Below the pieces are notes generated by a model. That model worked only from the letters and a program-made list of their open reading frames with translations. It was not told the origin of the DNA and made no database searches. This document shows, piece after piece, positions 1-7,728 of a stretch of DNA of 64,000 nt (the stretch's first letter is position 1; every line of letters starts with the position of its first letter). The stretch is from Bradyrhizobium forestalis (GTDB lineage: Bacteria > Pseudomonadota > Alphaproteobacteria > Rhizobiales > Xanthobacteraceae), in the NCBI RefSeq assembly GCF_002795245.1, contig NZ_PGVG01000021.1:61320-125319 (forward strand). The letters run 5' to 3'. The translations under genes and the position numbers were made by a program.

Positions 1-2
1 CG

Positions 3-101
3 CGAATGGAAGCAGGCTCCATGCGCAAGGATGTGATTAAGCGGTTTTCGAATATCGGCTTTGAATACAGTGCAATAGCGCAGCCGGAACCGGCCCGCTA
101 G
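3..101 (+). CDS. C-terminal end of an unidentified protein (partial at left edge)
   Basis: Only the last 32 codons are visible, ending in TAG at 99-101; the other two forward frames are closed by stops within the first 40 bases. The tail contains MRKDVIKRFSNIGFEY, which faintly resembles the C-terminal end of small mechanosensitive channel (MscS) proteins, where a basic helix precedes a short strand. This resemblance is weak and cannot be tested with so little sequence. The gene reads toward cfa, whose start lies about 100 bases downstream. Confidence 0.5.
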   Translation, partial: RMEAGSMRKDVIKRFSNIGFEYSAIAQPEPAR

Positions 102-200
102 ATTTGGATGCAAACGCATAGGAACCGCTGCGGCGCCTGGGCGTCAGATATGAAGGCCAGGTTAGTCGCATCTTTCGGGTTCGCTCGAGAGGAAATGCCG

Positions 201-1451
201 ATGGACCGTTTGTTGCGTAGATTCCTGTCTCAATTCATCCGCCGCGGGTCGATGACGGTGACCAGCGCGAGCGGATCGAAGTTCACCGTCGGCGACGGCT
301 CCGGCGAGCCGGTCGCGGTGCGCTTCGTCACCGCGGAGGCAGAGCGGAAGATCCTCATCAATCCCGAGCTGGGGCTTGGCGAGGCCTATATGGACGCCGA
401 GTTCCTGGTCGAGCGCGGCACCATAGCTGATGCCCTCGCGATCCTGCTCGATCAACCCGACCTATTGCCGCAGTGGGCAAAGCCGTGGTGGCACCTGCGC
501 TACCTGACGCGGCATCTGAAGCAGTTCAATCCCCGCACCCGCTCCCGCCACAACGTCGCTCATCACTACGATCTCGACGGCCGGCTCTATTCGCTCTTTC
601 TCGATGCCGACAAGCAATATAGCTGCGCCTATTTCGAAACGCCCGAGATGCCGCTGGACGACGCTCAGCTCGCCAAGAAACGGCACATTGCGGCGAAGCT
701 TCTCATCAAGGACGGCCAGCGGGTGCTCGACATCGGCTCCGGCTGGGGCGGCCTCGGGCTCTATCTCGCCGAGGTCGCGGGCGCCGATGTCACCGGCGTC
801 ACGCTGTCGACCGAGCAGTTGCAGGTCGCCAATGCGCGCGCGGCCGAAAAGGGCCTGACGGCGTCGGCCAGATTCCTGCTCCAGGACTACCGCGACATTG
901 ACGGTAAGTTCGACCGCATCGTCTCGGTCGGCATGTTCGAGCATGTCGGGGCAAGGTTCTACGACGCCTATTTCCAGCGCTGCGCCGAACTGCTGAGCGA
1001 GGACGGCGTCATGCTGCTGCATTCGATCGGCCGTTCGCAGGGCCCGGATTCGACCAATCCCTGGATCGCCAAATACATCTTCCCCGGCGGCTACATCCCC
1101 GCCCTCTCGGAGGTGCTGCCGGCGATCGAGCGCGCCGGCCTCTTGGTCTGCGACATCGAGATCTTGCGCCTGCACTACGCCGAGACGCTGAAGGCCTGGC
1201 GGGAACGCTTCATGGCGCGGCGCGAGGAGGCCGTGCAGCTCTACGACGAACGCTTCGCCCTGATGTGGGAATTCTATCTGGCGGCCTGCGAGATGACGTT
1301 CCGCAAGCAGGCCATGATGAACTTCCAGGTCCAGCTCACTCATCGCCAGGGCGTGGTGCCCATGATCCGCGACTACATCCCGCGGGAGGAAGCCCGGCTG
1401 CGGGCTCGCGAAGGGGCGACCAAGCCCAGGCTCAAGCTGGCTGGTGAATAG
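201..1451 (+). CDS. cfa: cyclopropane-fatty-acyl-phospholipid synthase
   Basis: S-adenosylmethionine-dependent enzyme that adds a methylene bridge to cis double bonds of membrane phospholipid acyl chains. The 416-residue length fits the family. The SAM-binding loop VLDIGSGWGGLGLYLAE is in the middle of the protein, followed by the family segments SVGMFEHVG and LHSIGR. I chose the ATG at 201 because GAGAGGAA sits 6-8 bases before it; the frame stays open up to 108, but that extension lacks family character. It is a single gene, with a long non-coding stretch after it. In the family it acts at the inner membrane in stationary phase or acid stress. Confidence 0.93.
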   Translation: MDRLLRRFLSQFIRRGSMTVTSASGSKFTVGDGSGEPVAVRFVTAEAERKILINPELGLGEAYMDAEFLVERGTIADALAILLDQPDLLPQWAKPWWHLRYLTRHLKQFNPRTRSRHNVAHHYDLDGRLYSLFLDADKQYSCAYFETPEMPLDDAQLAKKRHIAAKLLIKDGQRVLDIGSGWGGLGLYLAEVAGADVTGVTLSTEQLQVANARAAEKGLTASARFLLQDYRDIDGKFDRIVSVGMFEHVGARFYDAYFQRCAELLSEDGVMLLHSIGRSQGPDSTNPWIAKYIFPGGYIPALSEVLPAIERAGLLVCDIEILRLHYAETLKAWRERFMARREEAVQLYDERFALMWEFYLAACEMTFRKQAMMNFQVQLTHRQGVVPMIRDYIPREEARLRAREGATKPRLKLAGE

Positions 1452-1755
1452 GTCCAGATCTTAGTGACGCAGGGTCGAAACCCCGGAAGTCCGGAAAGAG
1501 GCCGTTAACGCCAGTTGCGCCCGCAATTCCAGCAGGATCTCGGGTGCGACCGGCTGGCGGCGCACGTCGGGCCGCTCAGCGTGCTTCATGGCCGCGATCA
1601 ATCCGGACAGCCACAGCCGGCTGCCCGCCTCGCTTCGCCAGTTCTGGTGCTGCCGTTCTGGCCGCATCGCGCGCCTCGTGTCCCTGTTGGCGGGAAATGG
1701 GACAATCTCCCGCCCGCCTGGCTGTTCCGGCTTACCCCCGAAAGAATCCGGGGAG
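1452..1755. other. intergenic stretch, no gene recognised
   Basis: Open frames exist on both strands, but their translations are rich in Arg/Pro/Ser and show no family motif or convincing ribosome binding site. The only structure I see is a short hairpin, CCCCG at 1736-1740 with CGGGG at 1749-1753, without a U-run, just before the CRP-like palindrome. It probably holds the cfa 3' end and the upstream region of the small gene at 1806. Confidence 0.5.
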
Positions 1756-1773
1756 ATGTGATCTGCTTCACAT
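1756..1773. promoter_or_regulatory. CRP/FNR-family binding-site palindrome
   Basis: ATGTGATCTGCTTCACAT reads as TGTGA-N6-TCACA with one further matching base pair on each side, which is the classical CRP consensus. It lies 33 bases upstream of the small ORF at 1806. FixK/FNR boxes of rhizobia are TTGAT-N4-ATCAA, so this site matches the CRP-type specificity instead. Function is inferred from sequence only. Confidence 0.5.
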
Positions 1774-1805
1774 AAGTCCGGTCGGGCCTGGCTTAGACCG
1801 TCGCC

Positions 1806-1925
1806 ATGAGCAAAGAGACCCGAACCTCATTCGACGTGCAGGACGACCTCCGCACCGATTACGCCCTGATCGCCACCGGCGTCGGGGCGGCCCTGGTTGC
1901 GTTGGTCTACCTCCTGCTGGTCTGA
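1806..1925 (+). CDS. small single-pass membrane protein (39 aa), hypothetical
   Basis: A 39-codon frame from ATG to TGA. Residues 1-17 are hydrophilic and acidic/basic (MSKETRTSFDVQDDLRTD), and the rest is one hydrophobic helix (YALIATGVGAALVALVYLLLV) running to the C-terminus. The junction D-Y-A-L-I-A recalls the E-Y-G-L-I-A start of the Flp/Fap pilin helix, but a processing Gly before it is absent, so I do not call it a pilin. No clear Shine-Dalgarno precedes it. A perfect CRP-type palindrome lies just upstream. It could be chance, but the clean charge/helix layout in an otherwise empty 760-base gap argues for a real gene. Confidence 0.5.
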   Translation: MSKETRTSFDVQDDLRTDYALIATGVGAALVALVYLLLV

Positions 1926-2212
1926 ACCCGAGCCGAAGCCGGCCAGCGTGCGTCAATTGCGCGCGCTTCTCGATAGGTCTGCGCACCAGTCGAGGAGGTT
2001 CATGGGTTTCCGGATTCTTCCGTGCAGCGGCCGCTTCCAGGCGCACTGGTTCCGCGAAAATCCGTCAAGCGCGGCGCGCGGCGCGACTGCCAATCATCCA
2101 CCATTTTAACTGAGCGGTTGATAGCGGCCAGCTTTCGCTTCCGCTTTGGCTTGAGGCGGCGCTTTATCCCGGCCCCGCATCCGCCCAAGAAAATTGCTAA
2201 GCACGTCCGACC

Positions 2213-3721
2213 ATGGCCCTGACTGATTCGAACGTTCTCAAACTCGCGCCCGATGCCGGAACTCCGACCTATCGGAGCGCGCCACATAATATCGAGGCGG
2301 AGCAGAGCCTTCTGGGTGCGATCCTGGTCAACAACGATGCCTTCTACCGCGTCTCCGACTTCCTGGAGGCGAAGCATTTCTTCGAGCCGCTGCACCAGAC
2401 CATCTTCGAGACCGCCGGCAGCCTGATCCGGATGGGCAAGATCGCGACGCCCGTCACGCTGAAGACCTTCCTGCCCGCCGATACCGATGTCGGCGGCATG
2501 ACGATCGGGCAATATCTGGCGCGGCTCGCCGCCGAAGCCACCACCATCATCAACGCCCAGGACTACGGTCGCACCATCTACGACCTGTCGCTCAGGCGCG
2601 ACCTGATCGGCATCGGCGAGGACATGGTCAACGTCGCCTATGACGCGCCGGTCGACTTCCAGCCGCGGGCGCAGATCGAGGACGCCGAACGCCGCCTCTA
2701 CGAGCTCGCCGAGTCCGGCCGCTATGACGGCGGCTTTCAGAAATTCTCGCAGGCTCTTGCGGTCGCGGTCGATCTCGCCGCAAAAGCGTTCCAGCGCGAC
2801 GGCAAGCTGTCCGGCATCTCGACGGGTATGCGCGACCTCGACACCAAGATGGGTGGCCTGCAACACTCCGACCTCATCATCGTCGCGGGGCGTCCCGGCA
2901 TGGGCAAGACCTCGCTTGCGACCAACATCGCCTACAATGTCGCACGAGCCTACGTTCCGGAACTCCAGGCCGACGGGACCACGAAAGCCGCCAATGGCGG
3001 CGTGATCGGCTTCTTCTCCTGCGAAATGTCGGCCGACCAGCTCGCCACCCGTATCGTGGCCGAGCGCACCGGCGTTCCCTCCTCCCACATCCGCCGCGGC
3101 GGCATCTCGGAAGCCGATTTTGAGAAGATCCGGGAGGTCTCGATCGAGCTGCAGTCACTGCCGTTCTATGTCGATGCCACCGGCGGCCTGTCGATCGCGC
3201 AGCTGATGGCGCGCGCGCGTCGCCTCAAGCGCCAGAAGGGCCTCGATCTGCTCGTGATCGACTACATCCAGCTGCTGTCGGGCTCGGGCAAGCGGAGCGA
3301 TAATCGCGTGCAGGAAATCACGGAGATCACGACCAGCCTGAAGGCGCTGGCCAAGGAGCTCAACGTCCCCGTCATCGCGCTGTCGCAGCTCTCGCGTCAG
3401 GTGGAATCGCGCGACGACAAGCGCCCGCAGCTCTCGGACTTGCGTGAGTCCGGTTCGATCGAGCAGGACGCCGACGTCGTGCTGTTCGTTTACCGCGAGG
3501 AATATTACCTCGCGATGAAGGAGCCTCGCCCAGGCACGCCTGAACACGAGAAGTGGCAGCTTGACATGAGTCTAGCGCACGGAAAAGCCGAGGTCATCAT
3601 CGGCAAGCAGCGCCACGGCCCGACCGGCACCGTCGATTTGGCGTTCGAAGCCTCGGTCACGCGGTTCGGCGACCTCGCGCCTGATAGCCAGCTGCCGGCT
3701 CGCAGCGACAGCGACTACTGA
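2213..3721 (+). CDS. dnaB: replicative DNA helicase DnaB
   Basis: Hexameric 5'-3' helicase that unwinds DNA at the replication fork. The protein is 502 residues, the usual length, with no intein. The N-terminal domain (about residues 20-125) starts with HNIEAEQSLLGAIL. The RecA-like domain has Walker A GRPGMGKTSLA, Walker B LLVIDYIQLLSG, the segment QLSRQVE, and DLRESGSIEQDADVV near the C-terminus. The ATG at 2213 is used; no strong ribosome binding site is visible. In related genomes the gene follows rpsF-rpsR-rplI and precedes alr, as here. Confidence 0.97.
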   Translation: MALTDSNVLKLAPDAGTPTYRSAPHNIEAEQSLLGAILVNNDAFYRVSDFLEAKHFFEPLHQTIFETAGSLIRMGKIATPVTLKTFLPADTDVGGMTIGQYLARLAAEATTIINAQDYGRTIYDLSLRRDLIGIGEDMVNVAYDAPVDFQPRAQIEDAERRLYELAESGRYDGGFQKFSQALAVAVDLAAKAFQRDGKLSGISTGMRDLDTKMGGLQHSDLIIVAGRPGMGKTSLATNIAYNVARAYVPELQADGTTKAANGGVIGFFSCEMSADQLATRIVAERTGVPSSHIRRGGISEADFEKIREVSIELQSLPFYVDATGGLSIAQLMARARRLKRQKGLDLLVIDYIQLLSGSGKRSDNRVQEITEITTSLKALAKELNVPVIALSQLSRQVESRDDKRPQLSDLRESGSIEQDADVVLFVYREEYYLAMKEPRPGTPEHEKWQLDMSLAHGKAEVIIGKQRHGPTGTVDLAFEASVTRFGDLAPDSQLPARSDSDY

Positions 3722-3761
3722 GTTCCTTGAACAGTATCTACCTCTTGCGTAAAACGGCGCC

Positions 3762-4997
3762 ATGACAATGGCGTCCGACCCGAAAATGAACCCGCAATCC
3801 GGCCTTCTCTCCGCGGAGGCCAACCAGGCTGCCGCGCTCGCGGCCTATGGCGGCGTGCTGACCGTCGATCTCGACGCGATCATCGCCAATTGGCGCAAGC
3901 TCGAGAAGACGGCGGTGCCGGCCGAATGCTCGGCGGTGATCAAGGCCGACGCCTATGGCTGCGGCGCCGCCGAGGTCTCGCGCGCGCTGAGCAAGGCCGG
4001 CTGCAAGACCTTCTTCGTCGCCACCATCGAGGAAGCGCGCAAGGTGCGCGCAGCCGTTCCGGAGCCCACGATCTACGTGCTCGGCGGCTATTTCCAGAAC
4101 ACCGGCGAGCATTACGCCAAGATCAACTGCCGGCCCGTGATCGGCGATCTCAACGAGCTCGCCGAATGGGACGTGTTCTGCCGCCGCAGCGGCTGGAACG
4201 GAGGCGCCGCTGTTCACATCGACACCGGCATGAACCGGCTCGGCCTGACGTTATCGGATGCGCAGGCCATCATCCCCCGCATCAATGCCGGCGATCACGG
4301 CGTCACGCTGGTGATGAGCCATCTGGTCGCGGCCGAGCAGCTCAACAGCCCGGTCAATGCAAGACAGCTCGCGGCCTTCCGCAGCATTGCCAGTGAGTTC
4401 TCAGGCGTGCCGGCGGCGCTCGCAAATTCCTCAGGGATCTTCCTCGGCGCGCCCTTCCAGTTCGACCTCGTGCGACCAGGAGCTGCGCTCTACGGCGTCA
4501 ACCCGACGCCGGAGGCCGACAATCCCATGCAGCAGGTGGTCGACCTCAAGGCGCGCATCGTGCAGATCCGCACCGTCGAGCGCGGCGAGACCGTCGGCTA
4601 TGGCGGCACCTGGACCGCGCGGCGGCCGACCAAGCTTGCGATCATCGCGGTCGGATATGCCGACGGCTATTTCCGCGCCGCGAGCTCAAATGACGGCACC
4701 CGCGGCGCCGAGGTCATCGTGGCCGGCAAGCGCTGCCCCGTCGCGGGCCGCATCTCGATGGACCTGATCGCCATCGACATCACCGATCTGCCGCCGAATG
4801 CGGCGCGGCGCGGCCACATGGTGACGCTGCTCGGCGAGGGCATCACCGTCGACGAGCTGGCGCACCATTTCGGCACGATCGGATATGAAGTGCTGACCAG
4901 CCTCGGCCACCGTTATGCCCGCGTCTACAAGGGCGGCAATGTGGAGGAGCCGCTGGTCAAGCCTGTTGCCGCGCAGCCCTCGCCGCAGCCGAGCTGA
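3762..4997 (+). CDS. alr: alanine racemase, biosynthetic
   Basis: PLP enzyme interconverting L- and D-alanine for peptidoglycan synthesis. The PLP-lysine motif AVIKADAYGCG lies near residue 65, the phosphate-binding region and HIDTGMNRLGL follow, and the C-terminal barrel contains VGYGGTW and GRISMDLIAID with the second catalytic Tyr region. Length is 411 aa, slightly long because of an N-terminal extension and a low-complexity PQPSPQPS-like tail. Starts at 3768 and 3786 are also possible. It lies 40 bases after dnaB and may share its transcript. Confidence 0.95.
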   Translation: MTMASDPKMNPQSGLLSAEANQAAALAAYGGVLTVDLDAIIANWRKLEKTAVPAECSAVIKADAYGCGAAEVSRALSKAGCKTFFVATIEEARKVRAAVPEPTIYVLGGYFQNTGEHYAKINCRPVIGDLNELAEWDVFCRRSGWNGGAAVHIDTGMNRLGLTLSDAQAIIPRINAGDHGVTLVMSHLVAAEQLNSPVNARQLAAFRSIASEFSGVPAALANSSGIFLGAPFQFDLVRPGAALYGVNPTPEADNPMQQVVDLKARIVQIRTVERGETVGYGGTWTARRPTKLAIIAVGYADGYFRAASSNDGTRGAEVIVAGKRCPVAGRISMDLIAIDITDLPPNAARRGHMVTLLGEGITVDELAHHFGTIGYEVLTSLGHRYARVYKGGNVEEPLVKPVAAQPSPQPS

Positions 4998-5007
4998 GCG
5001 ACACGCG

Positions 5008-5172
5008 CGTGCCCCGGACGCAGCGCAGCGCTCCCCTGGCGATGCAAAGCATCGTCCAGTTCAGCGATGCGCTGCAGAGCCGGGGCCCAATTTCAAGATT
5101 GTGCCGTGTCGTCTGCTGGGTCCCGGCTCTGCGCCGCAGCGCTTGCGCGCTACGGCTTGTCCGGGACACGAG
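5008..5172. repeat. dispersed palindromic intergenic element, copy 1 (type A)
   Basis: Bounded by CGTGCCCCGGACGCAGCGCAG at the left and TGTCCGGGACACGAG at the right, which are inverted copies of each other. Between them are further inverted segments: GCAGAGCCGGGGCCCA pairs with TGGGTCCCGGCTCTGC. A second copy with the same outer and inner arms lies at 45064-45237. It fills the gap between convergent genes (alr and the Cys-rich protein), so it may also serve as a bidirectional terminator. No coding frame is credible. Confidence 0.85.
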
Positions 5173-5174
5173 GC

Positions 5175-5396
5175 CTATTTCTTTTTCCTGTTGTCCAGCG
5201 CTGATTTGCAGGTGGCGCTAAGCTGATCGCGCTTGTCATTCAGGCAGGCGATGATCTTGCCGCCGCCCGGCGCGATGCCGGCGCAGAATTTGTCATAGTC
5301 CGCCTTGCACGCGCCGCGCGGATCGGACGATTGTGCCGATACGCCTCCGGAGAACGCGACGACGAGTGCGATGGCAACAAAGCTCAACTTGGACAT
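5175..5396 (-). CDS. small secreted Cys-rich repeat protein
   Basis: 73 residues with a clear signal peptide (MSKLSFVAIALVVAFSGGVSAQ, cleavage after A-Q-like end). The mature part has one unit of the Cys-rich repeat known from Golgi GLG1/FGFR-binding proteins: ACKADYDKFCAG, then KIIACLNDKRDQLSATCKSAL, with four Cys that could form two disulfides. Bacterial proteins of this sort are small periplasmic proteins of unknown function. It ends at the palindromic element and is divergent from the exonuclease gene (40 bases between starts). The high Lys content at the tail (NRKKK) is normal for these proteins. Confidence 0.85.
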   Translation of the reverse strand: MSKLSFVAIALVVAFSGGVSAQSSDPRGACKADYDKFCAGIAPGGGKIIACLNDKRDQLSATCKSALDNRKKK

Positions 5397-5436
5397 TGTA
5401 TCTCCGGTGACGGAAGGCAGGAGCCGCTAGCTCTAC

Positions 5437-6207
5437 ATGAAGATCGCGACATTCAACATCAACAACATCAACCGCCGCCTGCCCAATCTGTTGGCATGGA
5501 TGCGCGTCGCGAAGCCCGATGTCGTCGCGCTTCAAGAGTTGAAGGCAAGTGATGGCGAATTTCCGGCGGCGGCAATCGAAAAAGCCGGCTACGGCGCAGT
5601 GTGGTGTGGACAAAAGACCTGGAACGGCGTCGCCATTCTCGCCCGCAACGCCGCGCCCATTCTCACCCGCGACCGCTTGCCGGGAAAGCCTGGCGATCTC
5701 GAAGCCCGCTACATCGAGGCCGCCGTGCGCGGCATCATCGTCACCAGCATCTATCTGCCGAACGGCAATCCGCAGCCGGGGCCGAAATTCGACTACAAGC
5801 TCGACTGGTTCGCGCGGTTGAGGCGCCGCGCGAAAGCCTTCATCAAGCAGGACCTGCCCGTGGTGCTCGCCGGCGACTACAACGTCGCGCCAACCGAGAT
5901 CGACATCTACCCGACGCGCTCGTGGGACAAGGATGCGCTGATCCAGCCGAAGAGCCGCGCGGCCTTCGCCGCGCTGGTCGAACAAGGCTGGTGCGACGCG
6001 GTGCGCGAGCTGCACCCGAGCCAGCGCATCTACACCTTCTGGGACTACAAGCGAAACCGCTGGCCGCGCGATGCGGGCCTGCGGCTCGATCATCTCCTGC
6101 TCAGCCCCGCCCTCGCCTCGCGTCTGGCAAGAGCCGGCGTCGACAAGACGATCCGCGGCGAGGACGGCGCGAGCGATCACGCGCCGGCGTGGGTGGTGTT
6201 GCGGTGA
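5437..6207 (+). CDS. xthA: exodeoxyribonuclease III / AP endonuclease
   Basis: Mg-dependent nuclease of base-excision repair acting at abasic sites and on 3' ends. The 256-aa protein has the family fingerprint: MKIATFNINNIN at the N-terminus, VVALQELK with the metal-binding Glu, LAGDYNVAPTEIDIY in the middle, RLDHLLLSP, and SDHAPAWVVL with the catalytic Asp-His at the C-terminus. Starts at the first ATG. It is convergent with the GFA gene that follows, with only 3 bases between the stops. Confidence 0.95.
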   Translation: MKIATFNINNINRRLPNLLAWMRVAKPDVVALQELKASDGEFPAAAIEKAGYGAVWCGQKTWNGVAILARNAAPILTRDRLPGKPGDLEARYIEAAVRGIIVTSIYLPNGNPQPGPKFDYKLDWFARLRRRAKAFIKQDLPVVLAGDYNVAPTEIDIYPTRSWDKDALIQPKSRAAFAALVEQGWCDAVRELHPSQRIYTFWDYKRNRWPRDAGLRLDHLLLSPALASRLARAGVDKTIRGEDGASDHAPAWVVLR

Positions 6208-6210
6208 CCC

Positions 6211-6579
6211 TCACCAAAGATTCCTGCCATCGATCACGTTCACCGGCACGGCATCCAGATCGAAATCGTCGAACAGGCGCGCATTGACGGCGACCTTGGG
6301 ATTGTCGAAGTCGGGCTTGCCGGTCGACCAATCCGGCGACTCCGAATAGGTGCCGCAGCCGCAGCTTGCGCAAAAATGGTGTTTGACGGTGCGGCTGCCC
6401 CAGAGATAGGTCGCGACGTTCTCCGCCGGCGACAGCAATCGAAACTGCGCCGGCGTGTAATAGGCCCACAGCGCGCCGCGCTTGGCGCACAGCGTGCAGG
6501 TGCAGCGCGTCACGCTCGACGGCGCCTGCGTCACCTCGAACACCGTCTCACCGCAATGACAGCTCGCCTCGATCGGCAT
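6211..6579 (-). CDS. GFA-family zinc protein (glutathione-dependent formaldehyde-activating fold)
   Basis: 122 residues with the family's zinc-ligand pattern: SCHCGETVFEV (C-x-C), CTCTLCAKRGALW (C-x2-C) and FCASCGCGTYSE near residue 75. The family was named for a glutathione-formaldehyde adduct enzyme, but most members have no proven activity, so the substrate is unknown. The start ATG at 6579 follows no obvious operon partner. It converges with xthA. Confidence 0.9.
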   Translation of the reverse strand: MPIEASCHCGETVFEVTQAPSSVTRCTCTLCAKRGALWAYYTPAQFRLLSPAENVATYLWGSRTVKHHFCASCGCGTYSESPDWSTGKPDFDNPKVAVNARLFDDFDLDAVPVNVIDGRNLW

Positions 6580-6978
6580 GACCCACTCTCCGTTTTGTCA
6601 GGAGATGGTCGTAGCCGGCCCCTGCTGCCAACATGCTGTCAGCAGTGCGCAACCGAATGCTCCCCAATGTTTCCGCAGGCACCGGCTTTCCGGACAGTCC
6701 AAACAAAAACATGAAAAACAACCCCATGCACAGTAGCCGACCAGTGTCGGATCAATGGGTTACGCATATTCCGAAATGACGTTTGACTCGCCGGGCAAAA
6801 CACTGGCAGGATGTCACCATCGAAGAATTCCATCGCGCCGCCGGCAGTGAGAACTCTTGAGGGAAGCCCTTCTTGATCTCTGCATCGTGTCGCAAACAGC
6901 GGCAGTGAAATCTTGGAGGGTTCCCTCGCGTAGAACGCATCGCTCGCGTCGCGGCCCGCGGCTAAACTCTCTCGATTC
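6580..6978. other. intergenic region holding a type B dispersed element
   Basis: 400 bases between the start of the GFA gene and the TauE-type permease. Positions 6710-6814 form the type B repeat described separately. A reverse-strand frame covers part of it, but its translation is repeat sequence rather than a protein family, so I reject it. The rest (about 6840-6978) should carry the permease promoter; I could not pick a convincing -35/-10 pair. Confidence 0.5.
6710..6814. repeat. dispersed intergenic element, copy 1 (type B)
   Basis: Shares with 52432-52555 the blocks AACAACCCCATGCACAGTAG, GATCAATG-N-(G/C)TTACG, TTTGAC-CT/C-CGGGCAAAACAC and GGCA-N-(G/A)ATG, in the same order and spacing. 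No terminal inverted repeat is evident, so this is not a simple hairpin element. The two copies are about 45 kb apart, in unrelated gene neighbourhoods. Confidence 0.8.
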
Positions 6979-7716
6979 GTGGAGACCGCCTTGGCCTTCC
7001 TCTTCGTGCTCAGCGTCGGCCTCATCGCCGGCACCATTTCGGGCATCGTCGGCACCGGCTCGTCGATCATGCTGATGCCGGTGCTGGTCTATGCCTATGG
7101 GCCGAAGGAGGCCGTGCCGATCATGGCGGTCGCCTCCGTGATGGCGAATTTTTCACGCATCCTCGCGTGGTGGCGCGAGGTCGATTGGCGGGCCTGCGCG
7201 GCCTATTCGGTGACGGGCATTCCGGCGGCCGCGCTCGGCGCGCGGACGTTGCTGGCGCTGCCCTCGCATGCCGTCGATCTCACCATCGGAATCTTCCTGA
7301 TTGCGATGGTGCCGGTGCGGCACTGGCTGGCGCGGCATGACCTCAAGGCCAATCTCTGGCACCTCGCCATCGGCGGCGCCGTCATCGGCTATCTCACCGG
7401 CATCGTGGTCTCGACCGGCCCGCTCAGCGTGCCGCTGTTCCTGTTCTATGGCCTGTCCAAGGGCGCCTTCCTCGCCACTGAAGCTGCCTCCTCGCTCGGT
7501 CTCTATTTCGCGAAATCAGTGACCTTCGAGCGTTTCGGGGCGCTGACGGGCGACGTCTTCATCAAGGGCGTGATCGCAGGCTCCTCGCTGATGTCAGGCG
7601 CCTTCATCGCAAAGCGCTTCGTGCTGCACCTGGAGCCGGACGTGTTCCGCCTGGTCATGGACGCGATCATGATCGCCGCCGGGCTCTCGATGCTTTGGAA
7701 CGCGGCTCAGCCGTGA
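6979..7716 (+). CDS. TauE/SafE-family membrane permease
   Basis: 245-residue integral membrane protein with about eight hydrophobic segments and the family's two-fold layout; the first helix has the typical glycine-rich turn GTISGIVGTGSSIM. Members export sulfite, sulfoacetate or related organosulfur anions, but substrate cannot be read from sequence. The start is GTG at 6979; no in-frame ATG lies upstream nearby. It converges with the GGDEF-EAL gene (12 bases between the stops). No sulfur metabolism gene is adjacent, so its role is open. Confidence 0.85.
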   Translation: METALAFLFVLSVGLIAGTISGIVGTGSSIMLMPVLVYAYGPKEAVPIMAVASVMANFSRILAWWREVDWRACAAYSVTGIPAAALGARTLLALPSHAVDLTIGIFLIAMVPVRHWLARHDLKANLWHLAIGGAVIGYLTGIVVSTGPLSVPLFLFYGLSKGAFLATEAASSLGLYFAKSVTFERFGALTGDVFIKGVIAGSSLMSGAFIAKRFVLHLEPDVFRLVMDAIMIAAGLSMLWNAAQP

Positions 7717-7728
7717 CGCGGCTGCGGC

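Noticed and set aside
1544..2113. 189-codon + strand frame between cfa and dnaB
   Set aside because: Low-complexity, Arg/Ala/Pro-rich, in the gap that holds the CRP-like site and the 39-codon frame; no ribosome binding site or family match.
6639..7070. 143-codon minus-strand frame around the type B repeat
   Set aside because: Its C-terminal part is simply the translated repeat, and it overlaps the N-terminal end of the permease; no independent support.
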